Shown: positions 48,501-60,123 of the stretch, piece after piece
Numbering within the stretch: position 1 is the first letter of the stretch
Layout: every line of letters begins with the position of its first letter
From: Glossina fuscipes
Lineage: Eukaryota; Arthropoda; Insecta; Diptera; Glossinidae
Assembly (NCBI RefSeq): GCF_014805625.2
Contig: NW_023998415.1
Span: forward strand, 31,556,983-31,620,982
Direction: 5' to 3'
DNA: 64,000 nucleotides
Position numbers and translations under genes: made by a program
The notes under the pieces: generated by a model
The model's database searches: none
What the model saw: the letters and a program-made list of their open reading frames with translations, nothing else
What the model was told of the DNA's origin: nothing

Positions 48501-49413
48501 AGGTCTAATTGATATACGAAGTCCAAGATATTTAAGCAGTTATTATTAAGTAGTCGAATCGATTCTATCAATTTTTAAAAAGAAAGTTCGAAAAACTTAG
48601 AACGAATTAGTGAAAGCTAAGTTTGCATATATCGAATTAAATTGAACTATAAATTTGTAGGGATATTATGAATTTCATTAAATTGTGAAAATATATTTTT
48701 TTAATTTTTGTTTATATTATTTCACGTTATTAAAGCACAAAAATTATTTCTGCCTTTTATATTTGATTTATTTGAAATATATAAAAGTATATATAGACAT
48801 TTATGAAAACACTTGAACGTAATTTTTCTCCCCTACTCTTTATAACCTCGTATCCATGACCCATATACGATTCATTCATAAAATTTCATTAACTCTTTTA
48901 TTGCGTTATTGCATATGTATATAGTATTCCCTTACTTTTTTTTTTTCAATTACACAAAAATTCATTGTGAGGCTATGTTATCGTTCGACCATTGTTTGTT
49001 TACTTAAAAAAAAGTAAAAAAAAAAAAAAAATAAATAAATAAATAAAAAAAAAAGTCTACAGAAAGTAAATAAATGTTTCAGGTTAACTTCGTATTTTCA
49101 TAGTGTTTTCAGATTTTCTTTAAATTTTTTCCTGATCTTAAAATACAATGATGATATCTATGTATTGTGTATAAGTATTTCTGTGGGGTTATGCACAATA
49201 TATATATATATATATAAAGCATGTGTTAGAGTAGCTTTGACTCACGTGATTTCAAGAGCAACGCATCGCAAACAATGCTGTATTTTCTTGCACATACGTA
49301 CGTATATGTCTCGGCATCTCTTGATATATGTATGCTTGTGGAGGCTTTACATTCAATGTTTATTAAATAATATATGTGAATGTGGGTGTGTGAAGTTCAA
49401 TGTATTTTTAAAA

Positions 49414-49476
<63 letters not shown>

Positions 49477-49693
49477 TGAAGAATTCGCGTAAACCTACGC
49501 TAATGAATTTAATTTAAATAAAAAGTATTGATAATAATGATACGACCAGCATCGTAATGATGATGATTGGGTGATTCATTCTTTTCTGGTAATGAGACTT
49601 ATCAAATCATGAATGAACGCACGTATATGTTACATCATATATATATATATATATATATACATGTGTATATACATGTGTATGATACTTATGAAA

Positions 49694-49728
<35 letters not shown>

Positions 49729-50700
49729 GCGTGTGTATCTGAAAGCTTCTTAAGTATATCTCTTAAGTCCAGACTGACGTGGTATAGAGTAAGTGCAGTT
49801 ATTTATGTCAAACACTTAACAGTTTGCAAACGCAATTTATCAAGAACTACTTCGCTATGACTCATAGAAATGCTTCTTTAGCTCAAGGTTAGATTAACAT
49901 ATATTAAAAAAAATTGCGAAATTAGTTTATTGAAAGATGATAAGATTTGAATGATTCACTGTATAAAGCGACAAGTTCAGACTAACATGTTTTACTACGC
50001 TTTCCATTCGTAAAATTTTTATCCCTGAATTTTCCATTTCAAACTCCTTCTTCACGATTTTCGTCTAATGGAGCATTCTTTGCGAAAACTTTAGAACTAG
50101 CACAGAAATATGAAAAGAGAATAACTAATGACCTACTGAAGCCACGAAGCCTTCTTGAAGATTGCAGCTTACGCTTACATCAAGGTTTTGTCATTAAGCA
50201 ATCTTTGCTCACCACCCATGGTAATAAGAGAAAAAGAGAGTGAAAAATAGCGAAAAAATTTGAATAAATTAATTCACTATGCGATAAAGGAAAGCGAAGC
50301 ATAATGTTGACAATGCATTATTTTTTGTTTTTTGGTTAAAAGCCATCATTTTCATATTTGCTATCTCTTTTCAGTTGATGAGACTAAGATCGATCAATTA
50401 CGGTATATGTTGAGAAGCACGTTCTTTAAACTTGAGGACAGAAGCTGGTTAGCACTAAGCTGCGGTAGATCTATTTATAGACGAGTAAGCACGCAGCTAC
50501 TCATCTTGTATTGCATCAAATTCCTGTTCAGCTTAACCGAAAATTAGGGGATTTTGTCATTGGCTACGAAAAAATAGAGTGATCAAACAGTTGACATAAT
50601 TTGATCCGATGATATTTCATAACACTTTGTAAAAGAGAAAAAAAAAAGTTACTGTGTTACTGTGTATTACCAAAAATTTCGGCATTTTCGATCCTGATGC
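45531..50700. other. Unassigned AT-rich DNA with (TA)n tracts
   Basis: No gene seen. (GT)n lies at about 45767-45784, (TA)n at 49418-49472, about 49638-49660 and about 49697-49720. A 9-bp inverted repeat, CGATCGTTA (47357-47365) with TAACGATCG (47382-47390), has a 16-base spacer. Confidence 0.5.
49418..49472. repeat. (TA)n microsatellite, 55 bases
   Basis: The longest (TA)n run in the window. Two more (TA)n runs follow within 300 bases. Confidence 0.97.
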
Positions 50701-50712
50701 AACATTTGTTTT

Positions 50713-50916
50713 TTATGCGTTCATTATCTTGGAAAGGGTGTACAGTGGACTAGTTATTCCGGCTCCATTGGCGAGCAAAGTAACATTTTGAGTCGGATGT
50801 TCGTCTAAATATCGTTTTCCGCCTTCTATTGGTATCCTCATCCGTTCAGGTGGCCACTTCGCTATGAGCTTATTTTTGAGTTCATCTGTACATTTATCAA
50901 ACTCTATTGGTCGCAA
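50713..50916 (-). CDS. Unidentified open frame, possible exon or relic
   Basis: A 67-codon frame ends in a TAA at 50713-50715. Its composition is balanced: Trp-Pro-Pro, Pro-Ile-Glu-Gly-Gly and Asn-Gly-Ala-Gly, with few Lys/Phe runs. It stands out from the usual AT-driven frames. No ATG fits the start: the first codon is TTG and a TGA lies two codons further up, so it would have to be an exon entered through a splice site (a caatag on the minus strand, about 50909, is possible but has a poor pyrimidine tract) or part of a decayed element. I recognise no family. Confidence 0.25.
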   Translation of the reverse strand: MRPIEFDKCTDELKNKLIAKWPPERMRIPIEGGKRYLDEHPTQNVTLLANGAGITSPLYTLSKIMNA

Positions 50917-52689
50917 TCACAAGAATTAGCACATTAGCTAAAAGTGGTTTATCTTTCGCGTCAAAAATATTTAGCTAAGCTATATATATCGGACCATCTA
51001 AAAATTTAATACCTGCCTATAAAATCATTTTCTTGGCATGGTTTCAGGCGACAATAGCTTCTTTTCTCTTAGCGATCGAGATGGTGAACAAGAGCAGTGT
51101 GGAATTTGTAAGATATGATAACTTGCCCTAGTGCACACCATAAGTTGGTGAACTATTCCTCTATTTATCTTTGTTTAACAAGTTATATGCCCATGATAGA
51201 TATTTTTAATTTTTTCAAGCGTTCGGTCCTAGCAATACTCCTAACGACTTTAAAAACTATATTTCATTCTCCTGCGAGTTTGCTAAAAATTTCATATAAA
51301 CAATAGCAACTTGCACCAGCGTCAAGTCGAAGGAAAAATTGCAATAGCCCACAAGGCCCGAAAAAAGATGAGAGAAAAATAAAGAATTGGATTCAAATCA
51401 TTCGAATCACTATATAAGAGTTAAAAATTACAAATTAACAAATACCAAATTTTGTAAGATGGGATAATAATTAGTAGTATCTGAGAAACAAAAAAAAAGA
51501 AGAAAAAACAATTGTAATAATAAAGAAAAGGTGGAACCCAACGTGTAAAAATGCGCTAAAATATCGTAAAGAGACATTGTTTGTACATAAATAAAATTTT
51601 ATGTTTATGTTGAAAATTTTGCTTTACTAACCTGTTAGTATGGTAGTTGCATGGTGAAGCAATACTACCAATACCAGAAAAAGTATTTGATGACATAAAT
51701 TGTAGGATTTTTCAAAATGCTTTTGCATTTCTTTTTTCCCGTCGCAGTGGACCACTCCAAGCACGGAAAACACTAATAACGAAGAGACAAATTTGATGGC
51801 TGAGTTTATACTTAACCGTTGATATATTGTGATTCGCTCTGACTATTGATACGTTTAATATCCTTTTTACGATGACAAGAGAAAACTTTGAAACTTATCA
51901 GTCACTTAAGAAAACACATAAACACACTAACGCGTGCATTAACGTTCGTCTTCGACGACTAAACTTTTGCTTTTATATGATTTACGTATTTGATACACTT
52001 TTGTATTTTTATTGGTTGGGTTTATTTTCGTTGCATAATGTGTTTTTTTTTTTTTTTTTTTTAAATACTACGTTTTCTTTAAAAGGCTATAAACTTTCTT
52101 ATTTTAATGCTGCAATAATTTTCACTTTTAATTCCTTTTCTTTTTTCACAATGAAAATATTTACATTTTTTTTTTTTTTTTTTTTTTTTATATTATGGAA
52201 TTTATTTGACTTATGCGACTGTTGTATATTTCATTAAAAATACGGAATTAAAGTCGGGACGTATTTTAATACCATTCCGTGCCAACGATTCTTTACTCGT
52301 TTATTTTTCATGCAACTCTAGGATCCTGTAAGGAATAAGAAAAATTTATTTAAGGACAACATCAAAAATGATATTGTACTTTCAAGATTATTATGGGTAC
52401 ATAATGAATTTGTATATTAAATATAAATCAAAATTATAGTTAAACGTCTCCAATAATGTTTGACAACTAAATCCAATAAACAAAGAGGCTTTTGAATAAA
52501 ACGTTACATCCATTTATAAACAAAAGCTTTATTCATCTAATTTATGTAGCGGTGTAAAATAAGTTTTAGTTAATTATGGGCGTGTCAAATCTTCGATTAA
52601 AATTATTTTCGCTCTCTAATGTTAGACGAGCCTTCGTAAGAACAGTTTGTTTCGACCGTAGTTTGAGCGATATGAACACATTTTTGAAT
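50917..52689. other. Unassigned AT-rich DNA
   Basis: No gene seen. T tracts lie at 52043-52062 and about 52168-52189 and account for the 121-codon frame at 51872-52237. Confidence 0.5.
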
Positions 52690-53045
52690 TATTATGCCCA
52701 TCACCGAAGGATAAGGGGTACATTTATCTACGTCTGCAACGCCCAAAAAGGAGCATCAGAGGTCCCATAATGTATGTATTTTCTTGATGAACATCAAATT
52801 CTAAATCGACTTAATCTAGTCCGTCTGTCTGTCTGTCTGCGCAAATTTTGTAGTTTTTGTGGCAAACATTCTCCCGATAGTGAAAATGAAGACTGGGGTG
52901 ACTTAAACTTCTTAAAGGACACGCCTACAACGCCCAAGCGGTAAATACATTTATTTTAGAAAAAACCAGTTATTTATTTATTTATTTTTTTTTTAAGGGT
53001 AACGGCGATGGGTACGGTTACGACCGAATATAATTTTCTTACTTA
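52690..53045 (+). mobile_element. (GTCY)n repeat, nearly full landmark set
   Basis: Order: gcaacgcccaaaaag (about 52737), gaggtcccataatg, a segment like caaattctaaatcgactta, (GTCY)n (gtccgtctgtctgtctgtct, 52820-52839), gcaaacattctcccgatag (about 52862), a ttaaaggacacgcc piece, then gtaacggcgatgggta, the hairpin at 53011-53026 and tataattttcttacttat. This is the clearest copy in the window. Confidence 0.68.
53011..53026 (+). other. 3'-terminal hairpin of the (GTCY)n repeat
   Basis: TACGGT, four-base loop, ACCGAA: five of six pairs, one A-A mismatch. Confidence 0.65.
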
Positions 53046-54974
53046 TTTTCTTTTTTTACTTTGTTTTCTTAATGCGCCTGCTGATCGAGTTTGTACCCGT
53101 GCACTATAGTCTGTTAATACGTTTGAAAACATATTTTATTTAGGATATCTATCGTTGAGTTCGTAAGGATCAGTTCGTGGCAGACCAAGTCTGGCATTGA
53201 ATTGCTCGTAAACACTATATGTCATAGTAACCGCTGCAAACGTTATCAAATCTAGTTTATAAAGACTATGGCTGGGCTCTTATTAAGATATTACAAAATA
53301 CTCAAAATATTTGCATAATAGTGAAAGCTGCACAATCTAATTAGCTCCTTTTAATTACGGGGCCCATGTTTCCTAAACCGTTCGGTATAGATGGCAATAT
53401 TGGTTGAAGAAATGCTTTGTGATGTAAATTGCTTTTTCTAACTTGAAGGCCTTCATCACCAGGCTTTCAACTAATTAAGCTGATGAAGATTAAGTAATTT
53501 ATCGGTTTCATTCAAGATTGAAGCCACAACTCTCTGCGATGCAAACTAAATTTAAATGCAAATTGTGCGGCAGCTGCAATAAGATATGAACTTATCAATA
53601 GTAAAGTAGATTCCATCTGCGTAACTGCGATATGCGAAACTTCTCGAAGGGTGAAATCATTGGAATATCTCTAAAAAGGGGTTTTTTTGATCATTTTTTT
53701 GGGACACAAGGAACAATAATAAAATAATTGTATTTGAGGTGGTTATTAAACGTACCTTTAGCTTATAGAAAAAAAAACAGTTAGTTTTGGAAAATATTAA
53801 ATAAAAGCACTTTTCGTGAGATATCATTTAATTAAAGTAACCCTAAAGTGCCCTATGCATCTACGAAAAAGAAAAACAATTTAAATTAAATTAAAATATC
53901 GATTTTTGTGTAACTGGCGTGCATTTGAGGAAAACAATTTGATTTTTGGCCAAAATAAACACTTGTTTATTAATGAAAAATATTCTAGAGAGTATTGTTT
54001 TAAATATGCTTTAAAAGATTGAAAAGAAAAGAATGAAAATTGTAGAAGCTACTCCGTAGCCGTAGCCATAGCCGTAGCCGTGAAAAATGTGTTTCAAGAA
54101 AAACAAACGCGTTTAAAGTTTTGATATGCGTTAAAGACATCTCTTCTTACTACAATAAATTTTTCATTATTTTTTTGTGCTAAGCAATGTGCTATCCCAG
54201 GACCATATAATTGCTATACCAAGTATAAACAATTCCCCTTGTTGATTGAGGGTTATTATTTTATAGGGTACTTTTACGCTGCATCAGAAATGGGAAATGA
54301 CGGAAAAATGTATAAATCGATTGGTGAAGTCGTAACCAGCGCAAAAAATTTCATCCTAACCTAATTTCTCTCTCAGCGCCATGGCTACTTAAAGGTCGTC
54401 TGGGTGAAGCTGTAGTAATATATTTTGGCTTTGAAGGAACATAAATAGTTTCCAACGACAATGATTAGGATGTTAGAGAAGTTAAAAATTTACACGTAAA
54501 CATTAGGCTGTAAGTTCGGAGCGACTGATCATAGTATGCAGTTGGTTTCTTCAGGAGAAAGCATGAAATTTCTAGGTGAAAATTGTTTGCGAGCTATGAA
54601 TTTTTTGATTTTATATAACAAATGAAGGTTTGCTAGGGAGAGAGAGAGAGAGAGATGTGCCTGAAAGTAAGAATGACACACAACAATAATCAGTTATGGT
54701 TTTTCAATTTTCAATTTCCTACATTATGGCCTCATATATATATATATATAATGCAATTATATGATTTTGTATGATTTGATATAAAATCCAACCGTGCTTA
54801 CTATTATTAATTTCTTTTCCTCATAGTTAATACAATTATGACGATTGCTTTTGTTATGTGCTTATGTGCTTTTGTTGTTTTTCGTTGAATGTTTATTGCT
54901 ATTTATTTCCTCTTACAAGGGAATTTGCTTGCCATACATGACCCCATATATTTACATGCTCTCTTTTATGCCCT
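53046..54974. other. Unassigned AT-rich DNA
   Basis: No gene seen. It includes a hexamer array at 54054-54082 and a short (GA)n at about 54638-54654. Confidence 0.5.
54054..54082. repeat. (CCGTAG)n hexamer array
   Basis: Four units of CCGTAG (one with a single change, CCATAG) and a partial fifth. Confidence 0.93.
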
Positions 54975-55390
54975 AGGGTTGAGGGGTATGTTCATTTTGT
55001 TAAATTGTTTGCAACGCCCATAAGAATGCCTCAGAGACTCCGTAAAGCGGTAATATTTTTAATCGGAATCAAATTCTGAATCGATTAAAGCATGTCCGTC
55101 CGTCCATTTGCCCGTCTGCATAATGTCTAATCTAAACATTTTCCTGTCGATGCCAAATTTGAGAGAAACACTTTAAGTTCTTGCACTCAGTTTGGTATTG
55201 AAAATGGGATAAATCGATGGCAGGATACATCTATAACAGCACACGCGAATACCGCTGCTTTTCGAAGGGGAAAGATCGTTTTTTTATTTGCTTTTTATAC
55301 AAAAACTGTAACCTATAAACCCCTAAAACTTTGAGCGTACATACTATGGGCGATGCCATATTGGCTATATTGTAAAGTAAAAAAAATCGG
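54975..55390 (+). mobile_element. (GTCY)n repeat, first of two adjacent copies
   Basis: gcaacgcccataag (about 55012), cagagactccgtaaag, a segment like caaattctgaatcgatta, a gtccgtccgtccatttgcccgtctg stretch (from about 55094), taaacattttcctgtcgatg, then ttggtattgaaaatgggataaa at about 55190. The 3' hairpin is not present before the next copy begins. Confidence 0.65.
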
Positions 55391-55860
55391 ACACATCTAC
55401 TCAAGATTATATTGTATCAAATTTTAATTTGCTTTTCGTCAAAACATTCATATTACGCAGGAGCAAGGTTAACAAACTGCATAAACCGTATAGCTTCTTG
55501 ATTAGTGTCGGTCCGTCTGTCCCTCTTTTTTTATCTGCCTAATTGTGTAATATATGTGTGATCAACATTCTCTCGTTCGCCAAAATTAAGATATCGCCGA
55601 CCAATTTGAAAAAGAATTCGAAATTGGTCCAAACCGGTTGAAGGACACAAAGGCAACAATAACTGAGTACACCTTTACTTTCCGTGTTTTTTTCTTGGTA
55701 ATTAAGAACTACACAGGACACAAAAAAAAAAAAAAAGCTACGCCCAATAATATGGAGTATGCAAATTAATTTGATTCTGGATTCTTATTATCTTTTGGGA
55801 CAAGAGGTGATGGGTATAAAAGATTCGATCACAACCGAATATAATTTTCCTCCTTTTTTT
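55391..55860 (+). mobile_element. (GTCY)n repeat, second adjacent copy with 3' end
   Basis: A (GTCY) segment, ggtccgtctgtccctc (about 55508), then atcaacattctctcgttcg (about 55561), a gttgaaggacaca piece, an A tract at about 55721-55735, then the end region with the hairpin at 55824-55839 and tataattttcctcc. It is the same orientation as its neighbour, so the two form a head-to-tail pair. Confidence 0.65.
55824..55839 (+). other. 3'-terminal hairpin of the (GTCY)n repeat
   Basis: TTCGAT, four-base loop, ACCGAA: five of six pairs, one A-C mismatch. Confidence 0.65.
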
Positions 55861-57514
55861 TTTTTTTTTTGCTTTCTTTTCTTTACTTGCTTCTGCATAC
55901 CAAATACCATACCATAATGCTTACTAAATAGACTTCAATCCACATAATTTTCTCATGTATTGTATTTAGGTTTTTTCCCTACATTTCTTTTTATTTAATT
56001 ATGTTATATGATTTTTTTCAATAGATGTACTGTTTGCGGTTTCATAACTCAGCTCTTCCCTCTTCTATGTACTTCCCTCTTATTATGTAATCTTTATTGG
56101 ATGCGTTAATGTTTTGCAGATTCTATTGATTGACTTGTAATTGAATTTGCATTTATCGCATTATTAAAATAAATTATATAGATTATATATAGACAATAGT
56201 GAGTGCCGCGTAGTACGCATAAGTAAGCAGAAGGACATACAAAGGGCAGCGTTAAGTGCAGCAGACTGTAGTGTGTAATAAATTATCATCTTATCTTGTT
56301 CACTATAAAGAGTTCATAGACTAAGTCAAATACCTATAATGCGCATCAGATGTGTAATAAAGTTTATATATTCTTGATCAGCATGAATAGTGGAATTAGT
56401 GTAGGTACTACACTCTTAATTTCGTCTTTGCGTCCAATTTTTTTTCTTTTCAATTCCACGTACGGACAAAGAAAACATTAAAAGAAAAGTGACTGGGGGA
56501 GGTTTGCTGTCGGAACTTCCATAGGAAGTTAGCAATTATGCCGTCTCTCAGAGTAGAGTTTAAGAAACGGTCCCATCCAATTTGAATTTCCCCAAGTTGA
56601 TTTATATTGACTTTTCAAAACAAGGAGGTAAATGAGACATGATCTTAACGTGTTTTAATCTGAGCCATTTTTAATATCGTTGGTTTTCCAGTCGGTGTAT
56701 TAAAAATTTGCCAAAACATTGGAAAAGTTGCGACCGGTATATAGAACACAAGCATATATAGACAGAGATGAAAAAGATAGATGGAAAGGCGTGCTTAAAT
56801 CGAAACATAAAAAAAAATTAAAAGCGAGCGTACTTCTTAGGCGTTGCATATATACCTTTATTAAAAGTGTGGTGGAGGATAAAAGAACTTAGCGATTAAT
56901 TTAAAAAAAAATAAAAAAGCCCCTCGTGCCAGATTTGGTGATGTAGATGCATTTGAGAATAGGGAAAGTATTTCTTGGCTGAATGATATGCTCAGCTTTG
57001 AAGTATATTAAGTCGTCTGGAAACCAAAACAAGAATGGAATGTGCTTCCTATAAACTATGACATCGTCAGAGATTCGATGGTTTTGGTGTCTGCGCAAAC
57101 AGCACAAGATAATCACTTAAGTTCAATCAGTTAGAGTGTGAAGATGATGCTATAACTACGTATGTACTGCTTGGTTATTATTGAAAACGTACTTCTGTTA
57201 AAGATAATTAGCGGTTTTCGCCTTTATTTTATTAAATTAAATTTTTGCACAAAATGTTATATATATACTTTTTTTTTTTTTAAATTATTTTTAAAATCCC
57301 AAGAATATCCGTATATTGTAACTTATGACCACTTTTATATGAATAAATCATTAGCCATGCGACTGGCTCTGTTACGTTCGAGTATCATAAGTAAGAGCTA
57401 GGAAGAATGAAACGAAAGTGAAAAACCACAATAAAAACAGAAAAATCGGAAATGAGCGTATAAGCCAGGTAAAGTTAACCATAAAATAAGAGAAGCAGTA
57501 TAAAACATTCCTGT

Positions 57515-57546
57515 CATTCGCATTCGCATTCGCATTCGCATTCGCA
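57515..57546. repeat. (CATTCG)5 hexamer array
   Basis: Five perfect hexamer units plus CA. On the minus strand it reads as alternating Ala-Asn in a 67-codon frame, which I take as chance. Confidence 0.95.
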
Positions 57547-57934
57547 GTGAGGACCATAAGGTTACATTTACACAAGAATTAAGACACGCAAGCTTATGGC
57601 AAGTTGGATTGGATAAATAAACATGGATTGTTGTTAATGCCCTTAAGGCAGGATATTATAGCGCATAGAACTGTGCGAATTAATAAATCTTAAATTATAA
57701 TTGATGTACTAATGATTTTTTTAGCTCGATGGGTGCCTTTCAGCTATATTGTGAATAGCATCACAGGGACGTGACAAGTCGCAAGGCACTCATGAGAATT
57801 ATTTAGAGTGTTTTTCGCGGTCTTAGAATCCTTTTTTCTTTTTTTTTTTTTTTTTTTTAACGCTTACTTCGCGGAAGTAACAAAATTCGATACACAGCCA
57901 GAAAAGCTGTGACAAAAAATATTGTTCTTTCTAA

Positions 57935-57958
57935 TGATTAGTGATCGATCACCAATCA
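57935..57958. other. 24-base near-perfect palindrome
   Basis: Centred on TGATCGATCA, with arms TGATTAG and CCAATCA. Eleven of twelve pairs match and there is no loop. It could be a binding site for a dimer or chance. Confidence 0.6.
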
Positions 57959-58610
57959 GAATACAGCTCTTTGTTTTAATTGTTCAATTATTAAGAGTAC
58001 ACTTAATGCACTTATATATAATACACCATATACGTACGTTTACTTGTAATGCTTTTGTTTTATGAAAATTATTTTCCTTCTAAATATATTTTTCGTAATA
58101 TAAAGTACGGTTCCGTTTTACGTGATTTCAAAATGAAAATCTTCTTTTTCAGTTGATTTGTTTGTTTAGCGAAAAGCCACAATCATCTTAACAAGTTCAC
58201 TAAAAGTTCACTACTAAATTTACTGAATTTACTGACGTCTATGTTATACATAATATTAGCTTTAGCCTCTTAAATGTGTATACGAATTCTCTCACCCCGT
58301 GCGCGCATTTGTTTGGTTCATGCTTTAGATACACATTCACTTACTCATCCATACATCTTCGCCTAAAACATACTGAGTATTGGTATTGTATTGTTCGCGA
58401 GCATATGAAAAAAACAAAGTGTTTGTTTGTTTTCTTTCTTTTTTTTTTTTACTTTTTTTTCTTTTCTTTTCTTTTTTTCGACTCCTGTTTGTCTTTCTTC
58501 TTATAAATATGAAAGAGAAAAAACTAGAAGAGAATGAAAATTGAAATTTTTGGTTGATTATTTAAATAGCTTTTTCTTTGTTTCCCATAAAAGATGTGTA
58601 AGTAACTAAA

Positions 58611-58630
58611 TAAGTAAGTAAGTAAGTAAG
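58611..58630. repeat. (TAAG)5 microsatellite
   Basis: Perfect tetranucleotide run. Confidence 0.93.
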
Positions 58631-59371
58631 CCTTAGATAAGTAAAACAATTTTTAGCAGTCAGTGTGTTATTAAATTAGCAAACGCTCGAATGTGGATTA
58701 GTGAAGAGCATACGAAAGAGAAATCGGCAGAAAAGCTTTTCTTTTTTTGTTTTGAAATACTTTACTCAGAGAGCAAGCTCTTGGAAAAGTAATATCGTGC
58801 AATGGAATTGCGATCACATTTATTTTGAAATTCTCTCGTAAAATGAAATAATTTCTTCGTAAGCGAACAAAAACACATAATCAGGAAAGCACTTGTTCTC
58901 TTACATTTATCTATTAATTGCTCAAAATTTGCAATAATTATTAGGTACTTCTCCTCTAATGCATGCTCCATCACCTCATACATATATATAAATATATGTG
59001 AAATTTTCTCTTTGAAATTTTCTCAAGTGTTGTAATTAGTTTTCTATATATGCGCTTTAAGTTATGGCCAATTCAAATAATTCCTTAACAAAGCAAGTAA
59101 TTTTAGATATTCGTAAGCTTCTTTAAATGAAAATTTTCTTCCCTTCTTAGGTAATATTACAATGTTTGCCTCAAGCCATGTTAACCTCTAGTGAAAATTG
59201 ATAGCATATCATATGCTTGACAGATTCGCAATTACAAATAAACTCTGCAAATGGTATATGAGAGAATTTGCCTACAGATGCGTTTGTTATAATGCTACGA
59301 AGATGATGTTTGCAATTTTTATAACTACATTCGTTTGTTCATGATTTGTAATTCTCAAAGTTATTAAATCA

Positions 59372-59374
<3 letters not shown>

Positions 59375-59410
<36 letters not shown>
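59375..59410. repeat. (TA)n microsatellite
   Basis: Perfect dinucleotide run of 36 bases. Confidence 0.95.
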
Positions 59411-59414
<4 letters not shown>

Positions 59415-60083
59415 TAAATCTTAACTCGTATGCATGACAAACAGTTAGTGAATGAAGTCGGTTATAACTCGTAACGTATCTTAATCACATTTAAAAGGGG
59501 ATTAACAATATAAGTACACCTTCGCAAGCTGGGTCCGGGTGTTGAAAATCGGTACAGCATTAACCATAACGACATTTATAAAAGTTTAAAAACAGAAACA
59601 TAACCCAGAGATGAAGAAATCTCATTCAGAATTGTAATCTAAGTATTTTTAAGTAACTCTGGCAAATTTCCCTTTTACGCATCTGAAAGGTTTTGTGGAA
59701 CGCTATCGAAATTTGGAAATATTTCGCGCGTGTGGATGTGTATTTTTTAAAAATGAAAAAAATTAATTTTCATTAAGAAATATTTTTTTAAATTTCTATT
59801 TTCATATAACCATATACGAAGCATGTTGATGATCTAATCGAACGAAAAGAAAAGTAAAGAAGGAAAACAAATCTTGCAACCTTGTAACACATAGTATGGT
59901 AATAAAGCACAACTAAAAAAATTGCTCAAGGGCAACTATTGGCAATCGTTAAAGAAATGCTTCTTGGCTCCATACCATGAACATTACGGGCCGAAACAGT
60001 TGAAAAGAGACGAAAGAAAGAAAATTAAATCATCGAATTGCTTTCACTAAAGATTTGTAACACATGCTTTTATTTATTTATAT

Positions 60084-60091
<8 letters not shown>

Positions 60092-60121
<30 letters not shown>
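60092..60121. repeat. Poly(T) tract, 30 bases
   Basis: Uninterrupted T run. Confidence 0.95.

Positions 60122-60123
<2 letters not shown>

Noticed and set aside
52820..52839. Direct-repeat cluster resembling a CRISPR or satellite unit
   Set aside because: It is only a (GTCY)n microsatellite inside an interspersed repeat; there are no spacers.
56181..56380. Possible solo LTR (AATAAA-like signals and a compact non-repetitive block)
   Set aside because: No TG...CA ends with flanking direct repeats could be found.
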